From Streptacidiphilus sp. ASG 303 (GTDB lineage Bacteria; Actinomycetota; Actinomycetes; Streptomycetales; Streptomycetaceae): 64,000 nt of DNA. The translations under genes and the position numbers were made by a program. The notes under the pieces are model-generated. The model was not told the DNA's origin and made no database searches. It saw nothing but the letters and a program-made list of their open reading frames with translations. Positions 18,675 to 27,505 of this stretch are shown piece after piece. Every line of letters starts with the position of its first letter. Positions within the stretch are counted from its first letter, which is position 1. The stretch spans positions 62,001 through 126,000 of the forward strand of contig NZ_JAJLRA010000007.1 in NCBI RefSeq assembly GCF_020991365.1, given 5' to 3'.

Positions 18675-19907
18675 ATGGCTGATGTCCAGAACACCCCCGG
18701 CGCGACGACGGCCGGGTCCATCGAGGTCGGCACGGCCGGCGCCGGCGCGCAGCTCGCCGGCCCCGGCACCGGCCGCGCGACCGCGGCCGCCCAGCCGGTC
18801 GACGCCCGCGCGGAGGCCGTCGCCTCCTACGACGTGGCCGACTTCCCGGTGCCCACCGGACGCGAGGAGAACTGGCGGTTCACCCCGCTGCACCGCCTGC
18901 GCGGCCTGCACGACGGCACCGCCGAGGCGGGCGGCCGCGTCCGGGTCGAGGTCACCGCGCCCGCGGGCGTCTCCCAGGAGACCGTGGACCGCACCGACCC
19001 GCGCGTCGGCAGGACCGGCAAGCCGGTGGACCGGATCGCCGCCCAGGCGTTCTCCTCCTTCGAGAAGGCCTCCGTGGTCTCCGTCCCGAAGGACACCGTG
19101 CTCACCGAGCCGGTCCGGATCTCGGTCCACGGCGAGGGCGGCACCGCCTACGGCCACCAGGTCGTCGAGCTCGGCGCGTTCGCCGAGGCCGTCGTCGTCA
19201 TCGAGCACACCGGCGACGCCGTCCTGGCCGCCAACGTCGAGTACCTGGTCGGCGACGGCGCCAAGCTGACCGTCGTCTCCGTGCAGGACTGGGACGACAC
19301 CGCCGTGCACGCCGCCCAGCACACCGCGCTGATCGGCCGCGACGCCTCCTTCAAGTCCGTCGTCGTCACCTTCGGCGGCGACCTGGTGCGCCTCCACCCC
19401 CGCGTGGTCTACGGCGCCCCCGGGGGCGAGGCCGAGCTGTACGGCCTGTACTTCGCCGACGCCGGCCAGCACCTGGAGCACCGCCTCTTCATCGACCACG
19501 ACACCCCGCACTGCCGCAGCAACGTCGCCTACAAGGGCGCGCTGCAGGGCGCGGAGTCGCACGCGGTGTGGATCGGCGACGTGCTGATCCGGGCCGCCGC
19601 CGAGGGCACCGACACCTACGAGCTCAACCGCAACCTGGTGCTCACCGACGGCGCCCGCGTCGACTCGGTCCCCAACCTGGAGATCGAGACCGGCGAGATC
19701 GTCGGCGCCGGCCACGCCTCGGCGACCGGCCGCTTCGACGACGAGCAGCTCTTCTACCTGCAGGCCCGCGGCATCCCCGCCGACGAGGCCCGCCGCCTGG
19801 TGGTCCGCGGCTTCTTCGCCGAGCTGGTCCAGCAGATCGGCCTGCCGGACGTCCAGGAGCGCCTGCTGGAGAGGATCGACGCCGAGCTGGAGGCCACGCT
19901 CTCATGA
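18675..19907 (+). CDS. sufD: Fe-S cluster assembly protein SufD
   Basis: This 410-residue partner of SufB has an Ala/Gly-rich N-terminal extension of about 45 residues. The conserved TGREENWRFTPLHRLRGL follows, then the beta-helix with ELYGLYFADAGQHLEHRLFI, DHDTPHCRSNVAYKGAL and DSVPNLEIETGEIVGAGHAS. The C-terminus is EQLFYLQARGIPADEARRLV. The conserved His in DHDTPHC is present. It starts 56 bases after sufB and its stop overlaps the ferredoxin gene start as ATGA. Confidence 0.96.
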   Translation: MADVQNTPGATTAGSIEVGTAGAGAQLAGPGTGRATAAAQPVDARAEAVASYDVADFPVPTGREENWRFTPLHRLRGLHDGTAEAGGRVRVEVTAPAGVSQETVDRTDPRVGRTGKPVDRIAAQAFSSFEKASVVSVPKDTVLTEPVRISVHGEGGTAYGHQVVELGAFAEAVVVIEHTGDAVLAANVEYLVGDGAKLTVVSVQDWDDTAVHAAQHTALIGRDASFKSVVVTFGGDLVRLHPRVVYGAPGGEAELYGLYFADAGQHLEHRLFIDHDTPHCRSNVAYKGALQGAESHAVWIGDVLIRAAAEGTDTYELNRNLVLTDGARVDSVPNLEIETGEIVGAGHASATGRFDDEQLFYLQARGIPADEARRLVVRGFFAELVQQIGLPDVQERLLERIDAELEATLS

Positions 19908-20236
19908 CCGCCGCTCCCCAGGGCTTCGTCCGCGCCTGCTCCCTCGCCGACCTCGCCGAGGACAGCCCCCGCCGCGTCGAGATCGACGGCGTGCCGGTGG
20001 CGCTGGTCCGCACCGGGGGCGAGGTGTTCGCGATCAACGACATCTGCTCCCACGCCAACGTCTCCCTCTCCGAGGGCGAGGTCGAGGACTGCATGATCGA
20101 GTGCTGGCTGCACGGCTCCAGCTTCGACCTGCGCACCGGGAAGCCCTCCGGGCTGCCCGCCACCAGGCCCGTCCCGGTGTACCCCGTCACGATCGAAGGG
20201 GACGAGGTTCTCGTCTCCGTCACCCAGGAGTCCTGA
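19904..20236 (+). CDS. Rieske-type [2Fe-2S] ferredoxin of the suf operon
   Basis: This 110-residue protein is one Rieske domain. The ligands are C48 and H50 (NDICSHANVSLS) and C67 and H70 (IECWLHGSSFDL). It resembles ferredoxin subunits of non-haem oxygenases, but its place between sufD and sufC, with a 4-base overlap and 6-base gap, suggests a service role. It may be an electron donor or a client of the assembly machinery. That placement is usual in actinobacteria; the role there is inferred. Confidence 0.92.
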   Translation: MTAAPQGFVRACSLADLAEDSPRRVEIDGVPVALVRTGGEVFAINDICSHANVSLSEGEVEDCMIECWLHGSSFDLRTGKPSGLPATRPVPVYPVTIEGDEVLVSVTQES

Positions 20237-20242
20237 GTCCCC

Positions 20243-21007
20243 ATGGCCACGCTTGAAATCCGCGACCTGCACGTCTCCGTCGAGGCCGAGAACGGTCCCC
20301 GCGAGATCCTCCGCGGTGTCGACCTCACCGTGAAGCAGGGCGAGACGCACGCCATCATGGGCCCCAACGGCTCCGGCAAGTCCACCCTCGCCTACTCCCT
20401 CGCCGGGCACCCCAAGTACACCGTCACCAGCGGCAGCGTCACCCTCGACGGCGAGGACGTCCTCGCGATGTCGGTCGACGAGCGCGCCCGCGCCGGCGTC
20501 TTCCTCGCCATGCAGTACCCGGTCGAGGTCCCCGGCGTCTCCGTCTCCAACTTCCTGCGCACCGCCGCCACCGCGGTCCGCGGCGAGGCCCCCAAGCTGC
20601 GCACCTGGGTGAAGGAGGTCAAGGAGGCCATGGCGGCGCTCCACATGGACCCGGCCTTCGCCGAGCGCAACGTCAACGAGGGCTTCTCCGGCGGCGAGAA
20701 GAAGCGCCACGAGATCCTCCAGCTGGAGCTGCTCAAGCCGAGCATCGCGATCCTCGACGAGACCGACTCCGGCCTCGACGTCGACGCCCTGCGGATCGTC
20801 TCCGAGGGCATCAACCGGGTCCGCGAGTCCGGCGAGGTCGGCACCCTGCTGGTCACGCACTACACGCGCATCCTGCGCTACATCAAGCCCGACTACGTCC
20901 ACGTCTTCGCGAACGGCCGCATCGTCGAGTCCGGCGGCGCCGAGCTCGCCGACAAGCTGGAGGACGAGGGCTACGAGGCGTACGTGAAGGGAGGCGCTTC
21001 CGAGTGA
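20243..21007 (+). CDS. sufC: Fe-S assembly ATPase SufC
   Basis: This 254-residue ABC-type ATPase works with SufB and SufD in the cytoplasm rather than in membrane transport. Walker A is MGPNGSGKSTLAYSLAGH near residue 38. The Q-loop region is AMQYPVEVPGVSVSNFLR, the signature is NEGFSGGEKKRHEILQLE, and the Walker B region is SIAILDETDSGLDVDALRI, where DETDSGLD is diagnostic for SufC. The H-loop is LLVTHYTRILRYIKPDYVHV. The stop overlaps sufS as GTGA. Confidence 0.97.
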   Translation: MATLEIRDLHVSVEAENGPREILRGVDLTVKQGETHAIMGPNGSGKSTLAYSLAGHPKYTVTSGSVTLDGEDVLAMSVDERARAGVFLAMQYPVEVPGVSVSNFLRTAATAVRGEAPKLRTWVKEVKEAMAALHMDPAFAERNVNEGFSGGEKKRHEILQLELLKPSIAILDETDSGLDVDALRIVSEGINRVRESGEVGTLLVTHYTRILRYIKPDYVHVFANGRIVESGGAELADKLEDEGYEAYVKGGASE

Positions 21008-22263
21008 CCCTCCCCGGTCTGCTCGACACCGACGCGATCCGCAAGGACTTCCCGATCCTGCAGCGGCTGCTGCACGACGGGCAGCCCCTGGTGTACCTCG
21101 ACAACGCCGCGACCTCCCAGAAGCCGCAGCAGGTCCTGGACGCCCTCACCTCCTACTACGAGCGGCACAACGCCAACGTGCACCGCGGCGTGCACGTGCT
21201 GGCCGAGGAGGCCACGGCGCTGTACGAGGGCGCCCGCGACAAGGTCGCGGCCTTCGTCAACGCCCCCAGCCGCGACGAGGTGGTCTTCACCAAGAACGCC
21301 TCGGAGTCGCTGAACCTGGTCGCCAACATGCTCGGCTGGGCCGACGAGCCCTACCGCGTGGACCGGGACGCCGAGATCGTCATCACCGAGATGGAGCACC
21401 ACTCCAACATCGTCCCGTGGCAGCTGCTCGCGCAGCGCACCGGCGCGACGCTGAAGTGGTTCGGCCTCACCGACGACGGCCGGCTCGACCTGTCGGACAT
21501 CGAGCGGGTCATCACGGAGAAGACCAAGGTCGTCTCCTTCGTCCTGGTGTCCAACATCCTCGGCACCGTCAACCCGGTCGAGGCGATCGTCCGCCGCGCC
21601 CAGGACGTCGGCGCGATCGTGGTGGTCGACGCCTCGCAGGCCGCCCCGCACATGGTGCTGGACGTCCAGGCGCTCGGCGCCGACTTCGTGGCCTTCACCG
21701 GCCACAAGATGCTCGGCCCGACCGGCATCGGCGTGCTGTGGGGCCGCCACGAGCTGCTGGAGGACCTGCCGCCCTTCCTCGGCGGCGGCGAGATGATCGA
21801 GACCGTCTCGATGTCCTCCTCCACGTACGCGCCCGCGCCCCACAAGTTCGAGGCCGGCACCCCGCCGATCGCCCAGGCCGTCGGCCTCGGCGCCGCCGTG
21901 GACTACCTGAACGGCATCGGCATGGACGCGATCGCGGCCCACGAGCACGCGATCACCGCGTACGCCGTGGAGCGGCTGCTGGAGGTCCCCGACCTGCGGA
22001 TCATCGGCCCGGGCACGGCCCAGGACCGCGGCGCGGCGATCTCCTTCACGCTCGGCGACATCCACCCGCACGACGTGGGCCAGGTCCTCGACGAGCAGGG
22101 CATCGCCGTCCGGGTCGGCCACCACTGCGCCCGGCCGGTCTGCCTGCGGTACGGAATTCCCGCGACCACGCGGGCGTCGTTCTACCTGTACTCGACACCG
22201 GCCGAGGTCGACGCGCTCGTCGAGGGGCTGCACCACGTGCGGCGCTTCTTCGGGGCGGGCTGA
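21004..22263 (+). CDS. sufS: Cysteine desulfurase SufS
   Basis: This 419-residue PLP enzyme takes sulfur from cysteine for cluster assembly. The N-terminus has PLVYLDNAATSQKPQQVLDA. The Schiff-base lysine is about K235 in FTGHKMLGPTGIGVLWGR. The catalytic cysteine is about C375 in RVGHHCARPVC, on the short active-site loop expected of SufS (group II) enzymes that need a SufU or SufE partner. sufU follows 24 bases later. The GTG start is in the sufC stop. Confidence 0.97.
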   Translation: MTLPGLLDTDAIRKDFPILQRLLHDGQPLVYLDNAATSQKPQQVLDALTSYYERHNANVHRGVHVLAEEATALYEGARDKVAAFVNAPSRDEVVFTKNASESLNLVANMLGWADEPYRVDRDAEIVITEMEHHSNIVPWQLLAQRTGATLKWFGLTDDGRLDLSDIERVITEKTKVVSFVLVSNILGTVNPVEAIVRRAQDVGAIVVVDASQAAPHMVLDVQALGADFVAFTGHKMLGPTGIGVLWGRHELLEDLPPFLGGGEMIETVSMSSSTYAPAPHKFEAGTPPIAQAVGLGAAVDYLNGIGMDAIAAHEHAITAYAVERLLEVPDLRIIGPGTAQDRGAAISFTLGDIHPHDVGQVLDEQGIAVRVGHHCARPVCLRYGIPATTRASFYLYSTPAEVDALVEGLHHVRRFFGAG

Positions 22264-22287
22264 CAGGGGTAGGAGGACCCGCACACC

Positions 22288-22731
22288 GTGAAGCTCGATT
22301 CGATGTACCAGGAGATCATCCTGGACCACTACCGCAACCCCCACGGCAAGGGGCTGCGGGACGGCGACGCCGAGGTCCACCACGTCAACCCGACGTGCGG
22401 CGACGAGATCACCCTGCGGGTGAGGCTCGACGGCCCGGTGGTCGCCGACGTGTCGTACGAGTCGCAGGGCTGCTCCATCAGCCAGGCCAGCGCCTCGGTG
22501 CTGAACGACCTGCTGGTCGGGAAGTCCGTCGGCGACGCGCAGCAGGTCCAGGAGGCGTTCCTGGAGCTGATGCAGAGCAAGGGCCAGGGCGAGGGCGACG
22601 AGGAGGTGCTGGAGGACGCGGTGGCGTTCGCCGGCGTCTCCAAGTACCCCGCCCGCGTGAAGTGCGCCCTGCTGAGCTGGATGGCCTGGAAGGACGCCAC
22701 CGCCCAGGCCCTGGCCCAGCGCCCCGAGTGA
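22288..22731 (+). CDS. sufU: Zinc-dependent sulfur transfer protein SufU
   Basis: This 147-residue IscU-like protein accepts sulfur from SufS. The zinc ligands are present: C37 and D39 in NPTCGDEITL, C62 in SQGCSISQASAS and C126 in RVKCALLSW. The insert between C62 and C126 fits SufU rather than IscU. The GTG start at 22288 has AGGAGG 12-17 bases upstream. It follows sufS directly. Confidence 0.95.
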   Translation: MKLDSMYQEIILDHYRNPHGKGLRDGDAEVHHVNPTCGDEITLRVRLDGPVVADVSYESQGCSISQASASVLNDLLVGKSVGDAQQVQEAFLELMQSKGQGEGDEEVLEDAVAFAGVSKYPARVKCALLSWMAWKDATAQALAQRPE

Positions 22732-22750
22732 GTCCGAAGGAGGACGCAGC

Positions 22751-23191
22751 ATGAGCGAGACCGAGAGCACCACCTCGGCACCCGCGGCCTCCCCGGCCGC
22801 CGGGACCGAGCCGCAGGGGTCCGGGGCCGCCGCCCCGGCCGCCCCCGCCGAGCAGAACGGCATCGTCGGCACCACCGCCGGCACCGTCTCGGTGGAGGAC
22901 CTGACCGAGGCCCTGATGGACGTCGTCGACCCCGAGCTGGGCATCGACGTCGTCAACCTGGGCCTGATCTACGGCGTCCACATCGACGAGGCCGACGTGG
23001 CCACGATCGACATGACCCTGACGTCGGCGGCCTGCCCGCTCACCGACGTCATCGAGGACCAGGCCAGGAGCGCCACCGACGGCCTGGTGAAGGACCTGCG
23101 CATCAACTGGGTCTGGATGCCGCCGTGGGGCCCCGACAAGATCACCGACGATGGCCGCGAGCAGCTCCGCGCCCTCGGCTTCAACGTCTGA
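22751..23191 (+). CDS. sufT: Metal-sulfur cluster assembly factor (SufT, MIP18/DUF59 domain)
   Basis: This 146-residue protein has a disordered Ala/Pro/Ser N-terminus of about 45 residues. A DUF59 domain follows: DLTEALMDVVDPELGIDVVN, LGLIYGVHIDE, MTLTSAACPLTDVIEDQA and VWMPPWGPDKITDDGREQLR. The conserved cysteine is in SAACPLTD. DUF59 proteins help maturation of Fe-S proteins. It is the last gene of the suf operon, 19 bases after sufU, with a strong hairpin after it. Confidence 0.95.
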   Translation: MSETESTTSAPAASPAAGTEPQGSGAAAPAAPAEQNGIVGTTAGTVSVEDLTEALMDVVDPELGIDVVNLGLIYGVHIDEADVATIDMTLTSAACPLTDVIEDQARSATDGLVKDLRINWVWMPPWGPDKITDDGREQLRALGFNV

Positions 23192-23220
23192 CCCCCTGGT
23201 CCCCGCCGTCCCCCGGCACC

Positions 23221-23259
23221 CCGCCGCCCCGCCGCCCGCCCCGGGCGGCGGGGCGGCGG
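23221..23259 (+). terminator. Strong suf operon terminator
   Basis: A perfect 18-bp stem, CCGCCGCCCCGCCGCCCG (23221-23238) with 23242-23259, and a CCC loop lie 30 bases after the sufT stop. Confidence 0.88.
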
Positions 23260-23399
23260 CGTGCGGGGGCGGTGCCGGGCCCGTCGGCCGCCGGGGCGGG
23301 GTCACCCGTTCGTGACGGACGTGCAACGGGCGGGTCCCAGGTCGGGGCGGGCGTGCCCGGGCCCTGGACGGCGGGGGCCGGCGCCCCGACAGTACGGCT

Positions 23400-23936
23400 A
23401 TGACCTCGGACCAGTCCGCGCAGACGCCCGCACCCGACGGCGACCCCTTCGTCAAGCCCGCGCCGCCCTCCGGCTCCGTCCCGCCGCAGCCCTCCGGCTC
23501 CGTTCCGCCGCCGCCCGTCGGCGCTCCGTCCGGCCCGCCGCCCCAGGGGCACCCGGCCGGCCCGTGGCAGCCGGGGTACCCGCCGGCCCAGCCCGTGCCC
23601 CCCGGCCCGCCGCTGCGCCCCGACGAGGAGCGGATGTGGGCGCTCCTCGGCCACCTCAGCTTCTTCGTGCTCAGCATCCTGGGGCCGGTGGTCATCATGC
23701 TGACGATGGGCAAGCGCTCGGAGTTCGTCCGCAGGCAGGCGGCCGAGGCGCTGAACTTCCACCTCATGGTGCTGATCGCCGTGGTGGTGAGCTTCCCGCT
23801 GATGCTGGTGCTCGTCGGGTTCCTCACCTTCTTCGCCGCGCTCGCCGCCGGCACGGTCCTCAGCGTGGTCGCGGCGCTGCAGGCCCACAACGGGGTCGAC
23901 TACCGCTACCCCTTCACGTACCGGTTCGTGAAGTGA
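23400..23936 (+). CDS. DUF4870 domain membrane protein
   Basis: This 178-residue protein has a cytosolic Pro/Gly-rich N-terminal half (about 75 residues, with PPSGSVPPQPSGSVPPP repeats). The membrane domain starts at RPDEERMWALLGHLSFFVLS. Three hydrophobic segments and the motif KRSEFVRRQAAEALNFHLMV identify DUF4870, and the end HNGVDYRYPFTYRFVK is typical. The function of the family is unknown. It has its own leader between two hairpins and is probably monocistronic. Confidence 0.88.
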   Translation: MTSDQSAQTPAPDGDPFVKPAPPSGSVPPQPSGSVPPPPVGAPSGPPPQGHPAGPWQPGYPPAQPVPPGPPLRPDEERMWALLGHLSFFVLSILGPVVIMLTMGKRSEFVRRQAAEALNFHLMVLIAVVVSFPLMLVLVGFLTFFAALAAGTVLSVVAALQAHNGVDYRYPFTYRFVK

Positions 23937-23961
23937 GCCGGTAGGCCCGGTCGCACCGCCC

Positions 23962-24021
23962 GCCCGTCCGCGGCACGCCGCGGGCGGGCACGACCCCGCC
24001 GCCCGGGCGGGCGGCGGGGTC
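23962..24021. terminator. Two tandem hairpins between convergent genes
   Basis: The first stem (23962-23973 with 23978-23989) is 12 bp with one G-T pair. The second (23992-24005 with 24008-24021) is a perfect 14-bp repeat. They separate the DUF4870 gene from the oppositely directed MFS gene. Confidence 0.82.
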
Positions 24022-24061
24022 TGCGGGCGGCGGGCGCCGGTTCCGGAGGGCCGGACCGGCC

Positions 24062-25363
24062 TCAGGTCCGGCGGGCCGCCGCCGCCGACAGGGCCAGGCA
24101 CGCGGCGCAGGCCACCGCGGCGAAGCCGCTGAACGCGGCCTGCAGCCCGACGTGCTGCGCGGCGGCGCCCACCGCCACGATCGGCAGCGAGCTGCCCAGG
24201 TAGACGATCACCCAGAAGGCGCTGAGCTGGCTGCCCCGCCGCTCCGGGTCCATCGCGGCGCAGGCCGCCGTGAACAGGGAGCGGAACGCCACGCCCTGGC
24301 AGGCGCCGCCCACCAGGCTGCCCGCGACCAGCAGGGCGGGGGCGTGCAGCGGCCCGGCCGCCACCACCGTGCCCAGCCCCGCCGCGAGCCCCGCCATGCC
24401 CAGCACCGGCACCAGCCGGCCCGGCGCGGCAGGGACCGCCAGCTGGGCGGCGCCCGAGGCGGCCAGCAGCAGCGCGGCGACCACCGCGCCGGTCATCCGG
24501 GAGTCGGTGTGCAGCAGCGCCCGGCTGTACCCGGGTGCCAGGCTCAGGTAGACGCCGAAGACCGCGTAGCTGACGAAGCCGGTGCCCGCCGCCAGCAGGA
24601 ACGTCCGGCGTCCGGCCGACGGCAGGGCCAGCGCCCGCGGCCGCAGCGCGGCCCGGGCCGGCCGCCCCTCCGGGGCCGAGGCCCGCCGGTCGGGCGTCTG
24701 GTGCCCGGGGCTGCGGGGGTGCAGCAGCGCCAGCGGCACGCACAGGGCCAGCAGGAGCACGGCGTGCGCGAGGAACGGCACGTGGACCGGGTGCTCGCCG
24801 TGCGCCAGCGCCGCGCCGACCACCGGGCCGGCGGCCACGCCGCCCGCCGAGCAGGCCAGGGTCAGCCTGGCGGCCAGTCCCGGCCGGTCGGGCAGCAGGT
24901 CGGTCAGCGCCGCCCCGGCGGCGCCGGTGGCCATGCCGACGGCGACGCCCTGGACGGCGCGGCCCGCTGCGAGCTGGGTGAAGGTGCCGGCGGTCGCGAA
25001 GAGCGCGTCCCCGGCGGCGGAGAGCGCGACGGCGGGCAGCAGCAGCGCCCGGCGGCCCAGGTGGTCCGACCAGTGGCCGACCGCGGCGAGCACGGGGATC
25101 AGCGCGAAGACGTACACCGTGAAGAGGAGGGTGGTGTCCAGCGCCGTCAGGGAGAGCCGCTGCTGGAGCAGCGGGTAGACCGGCGTGGCCAGGTTGGCGC
25201 CGATGAGCAGGGCGAGCAGCACGGCGGCCGACAGGCCGACACGGACGCCGCGGGCGGCGTTCCAGCGGCTCACCGCCGAGAGGCGCAGCAGCTCGCGGGG
25301 GGCGAGCTCGCGCGGCAGAAGGGATTCCGTCAGCCGGGTTCCGGCCGACCCGAGGTCCACCAC
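24062..25363 (-). CDS. MFS transporter
   Basis: This 433-residue protein has about 12 hydrophobic segments. The loop 2-3 signature is GHWSDHLGRRALLLPAVALS, typical of major facilitator exporters, and GFVSYAVFGVYLSLAPGYS begins the second half. A central charged loop lies near residues 205-240. The start is GTG at 25363, with AGGAG about 10 bases upstream on the minus strand; the next GTG (25360) is an alternative. The long open frame upstream of this start is antisense to the phospholipase gene and is not real. The substrate is unknown; drug or sugar efflux is equally possible. Confidence 0.88.
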   Translation of the reverse strand: MVDLGSAGTRLTESLLPRELAPRELLRLSAVSRWNAARGVRVGLSAAVLLALLIGANLATPVYPLLQQRLSLTALDTTLLFTVYVFALIPVLAAVGHWSDHLGRRALLLPAVALSAAGDALFATAGTFTQLAAGRAVQGVAVGMATGAAGAALTDLLPDRPGLAARLTLACSAGGVAAGPVVGAALAHGEHPVHVPFLAHAVLLLALCVPLALLHPRSPGHQTPDRRASAPEGRPARAALRPRALALPSAGRRTFLLAAGTGFVSYAVFGVYLSLAPGYSRALLHTDSRMTGAVVAALLLAASGAAQLAVPAAPGRLVPVLGMAGLAAGLGTVVAAGPLHAPALLVAGSLVGGACQGVAFRSLFTAACAAMDPERRGSQLSAFWVIVYLGSSLPIVAVGAAAQHVGLQAAFSGFAAVACAACLALSAAAARRT

Positions 25364-25825
25364 GGTCGTGGGTCTCCTGTGGGCCTGGGCTCCGTGACCG
25401 GGCCGGCGGGGTGTGCCGACGCGCCCGTGGAGGGCGGCCCCGTGGGTGGGGGGCCGTCCGGCGGGCATCCGGGGGAGCCGGGTTGCGGGTGCGTGGGGCT
25501 CCGTCGCCCCGGATGCCTGACGTCGTGCGTGCAGGACCACTGCGAAGGATACGTCCCCGCGACCGGCTTCCGGACGGCCGGGCCCGGTGAGCGGACGGCC
25601 GGTTCCTGCGGCCGGGCCCTGCGGTCGGACAGTCGGTTCGGCATACCGGTCGCCCCCCGGGGCTCCCCCGGTCGGAGCAGCCGGGTTCCCCCGTACCCCT
25701 GAAACCGCCCGTGCGCCGCCCGGCGCCTGCCGCTCCCCGGGCCGTCCGCCGGTGAGAGTCGAGTGCGGCCCCGCCCGGCCGCGACCCCCTCGACCTGCCG
25801 GCGGCACGGCGGAAAGGCGCGGCAC
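25364..25825. other. Divergent gene-free region between the MFS and phospholipase genes
   Basis: This 462-base stretch has no supported gene. It holds a perfect 11-bp inverted repeat GGCATCCGGGG (25464-25474) with its complement at 25507-25517, separated by 32 bases. A direct repeat CGGACGGCCGG lies at 25571-25581 and 25592-25602. Both promoters must lie here. I cannot place -10 boxes with confidence. Confidence 0.5.
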
Positions 25826-27259
25826 ATGTCCGGGACGACCCGACGGAGACTGCTCGGTGCCGCGGCCGCGACGGCCGCGGGCGCGGCGGCGGCCGTGCTG
25901 CCGCCCAGCGTGCGCAAGGCGGTGGCCGCGGGGCCGCTGCCCGGCTCGCTGCGCGACGTCGAGCACGTCGTCCTGCTCATGCAGGAGAACCGCTCCTTCG
26001 ACCACTACTTCGGCACGCTCGCCGGGGTCCGGGGCTTCGGGGACCCCGCCGCGCTGGTCCTCTCCTCGGGGCGCGACGTCTTCCACCAGCCCGACCCCGG
26101 GAGCCCCGACGGCTTCCTGCTCCCCTTCCACCTCGACACCCACCGCACCAGCGCCCAGGCCATCCCCTCCACCGGCCACGCCTGGGAGGTCCAGCACGAG
26201 TCCTGGAACTACGGCCGCATGGACCGCTGGGTGCGCGCCCACCGCCGGGCCGACGGCGACAACGGCCCGTTCACCATGGGGTACTACACCCGCGACGACA
26301 TCCCCTTCCACTACGCGCTCGCGGAGTCCTTCACCGTCTGCGACCACTACTTCTCCTCGGTAATGGGCCCCACCTGGCCCAACCGCCTCTACTGGATGAC
26401 GGGCACCATCGACCCCGGCGGCACCCTCGGCGGACCGGTCATCGCCAACAAGGCGCCCGAGCCGTACCGCTGGACCACCTACGCGGAGCGGCTGCAGGCG
26501 GCGGGCGTCAGCTGGCGGGTCTACCAGCAGGAGGACAACTACGGCTGCAACCTGCTGACCCGCTTCGCCTCCTTCCGCCGCTCCCGGCCCGGCGACCCCC
26601 TGTACGAGCGGGGGCTGGCGGCCCTGCCGGCCGGCTCCTTCGAGGAGGACGCCCTCAACGACCGGCTGCCGGCCGTCTCCTGGATCATCCCGACCAGCTA
26701 CCAGTGCGAGCACCCCGACTACCTGCCGGCCGCCGGCGCCGACTACATCGCCTCCAAGATCGAGGCGATCGCGGCCAACCCCGAGGTCTGGGCCAAGACC
26801 GCCTTCGTCCTCAGCTACGACGAGAACGACGGCCTCTTCGACCACGTCCCCCCGCCCGTGCCGCGCCCGGACACGCCGGACGAGGTCGTCGGCGGCCTGC
26901 CGATCGGCGCGGGCTTCCGGGTGCCCTGCGTGGTCGTCTCGCCGTGGACGGTCGGCGGCTGGGTGGCGTCCGAGCCCTTCGACCACACCTCGCAGCTGCG
27001 CTTCCTGGAGCGCGTCACGGGCGTGCGGGAGCCCAACATCTCGGACTGGCGCCGGTCCGCCTTCGGCGACCTCACCTCGGTCTTCCGCTTCGACGGCGGC
27101 CTGGCCCGGCCGCCCCGGCTGCCGGAGACCGCGGGGCACCTCCTGGCGGCCGAGACCGCCGTCGAGACCCTGCCGCCCCCGTCGTTCCCCCGCGGCGCCC
27201 AGCAGCCCCCGCGCCAGGAGCCGGGCCTGCGGCCGCGCCGCCAGGCGCCGCCCCGCTGA
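25826..27259 (+). CDS. Tat-exported phospholipase C / phosphoesterase family protein
   Basis: This 477-residue protein starts with a twin-arginine signal (TTRRRLLGAAAATAAGAAAA) and a phosphoesterase domain opens with EHVVLLMQENRSFDHYFGTL. Other family blocks are CDHYFSSVMGPTWPNRLYWM, QQEDNYGCNLL, LSYDENDGLFDHVPPP and EPFDHTSQLRFLE. Metal ligands (Glu, Asn, Asp, His) of the alkaline-phosphatase superfamily are in these blocks. The two C-terminal DUF756 domains of classical 650-700-residue phospholipases are absent; instead a Pro/Arg-rich tail ends the protein. The ATG at 25826 has GGAAAGG upstream. Substrate specificity (phospholipid or phosphomonoester) cannot be read from sequence. Confidence 0.88.
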   Translation: MSGTTRRRLLGAAAATAAGAAAAVLPPSVRKAVAAGPLPGSLRDVEHVVLLMQENRSFDHYFGTLAGVRGFGDPAALVLSSGRDVFHQPDPGSPDGFLLPFHLDTHRTSAQAIPSTGHAWEVQHESWNYGRMDRWVRAHRRADGDNGPFTMGYYTRDDIPFHYALAESFTVCDHYFSSVMGPTWPNRLYWMTGTIDPGGTLGGPVIANKAPEPYRWTTYAERLQAAGVSWRVYQQEDNYGCNLLTRFASFRRSRPGDPLYERGLAALPAGSFEEDALNDRLPAVSWIIPTSYQCEHPDYLPAAGADYIASKIEAIAANPEVWAKTAFVLSYDENDGLFDHVPPPVPRPDTPDEVVGGLPIGAGFRVPCVVVSPWTVGGWVASEPFDHTSQLRFLERVTGVREPNISDWRRSAFGDLTSVFRFDGGLARPPRLPETAGHLLAAETAVETLPPPSFPRGAQQPPRQEPGLRPRRQAPPR

Positions 27260-27269
27260 GCGCCGCCCC

Positions 27270-27343
27270 GCCGCCCGGGGCACGTGCCCCGGGGCGGCTC
27301 CCGGAGCGGGGAACCGGGCGGTCCCGCACGCCGGGACCGCCCG
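27270..27343 (+). terminator. Two hairpins after the phospholipase gene
   Basis: The first, at 27270-27298, is a palindrome centred on GGGGCACGTGCCCC with one bulge in the outer stem. The second, at 27315-27343, is a perfect 11-bp stem CGGGCGGTCCC with a 7-base loop. They lie 10-85 bases past the stop. Confidence 0.75.
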
Positions 27344-27505
27344 TCGGCGCAGCCCCGCGGCACACCCCGGGTGCGGGCCGTGCGTGGCGGCCCGGGCGGT
27401 CGCCGGACGGCTAGGCTGGCCCCGGGCCAGGCGGCCGGGCCCCGCGCCCGCGCCGGGCCCGCCCCGACCACCTCACCCGTGCCAGTCCGAGGAGAACGTG
27501 CCACC

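Noticed and set aside
25364-27283. Very long minus-strand open frame continuing upstream of the MFS gene (over 1000 codons in total)
   Set aside because: It is antisense to the phospholipase gene and has only Arg/Gly/Pro-rich low-complexity sequence. This is a typical shadow frame of GC-rich coding DNA.
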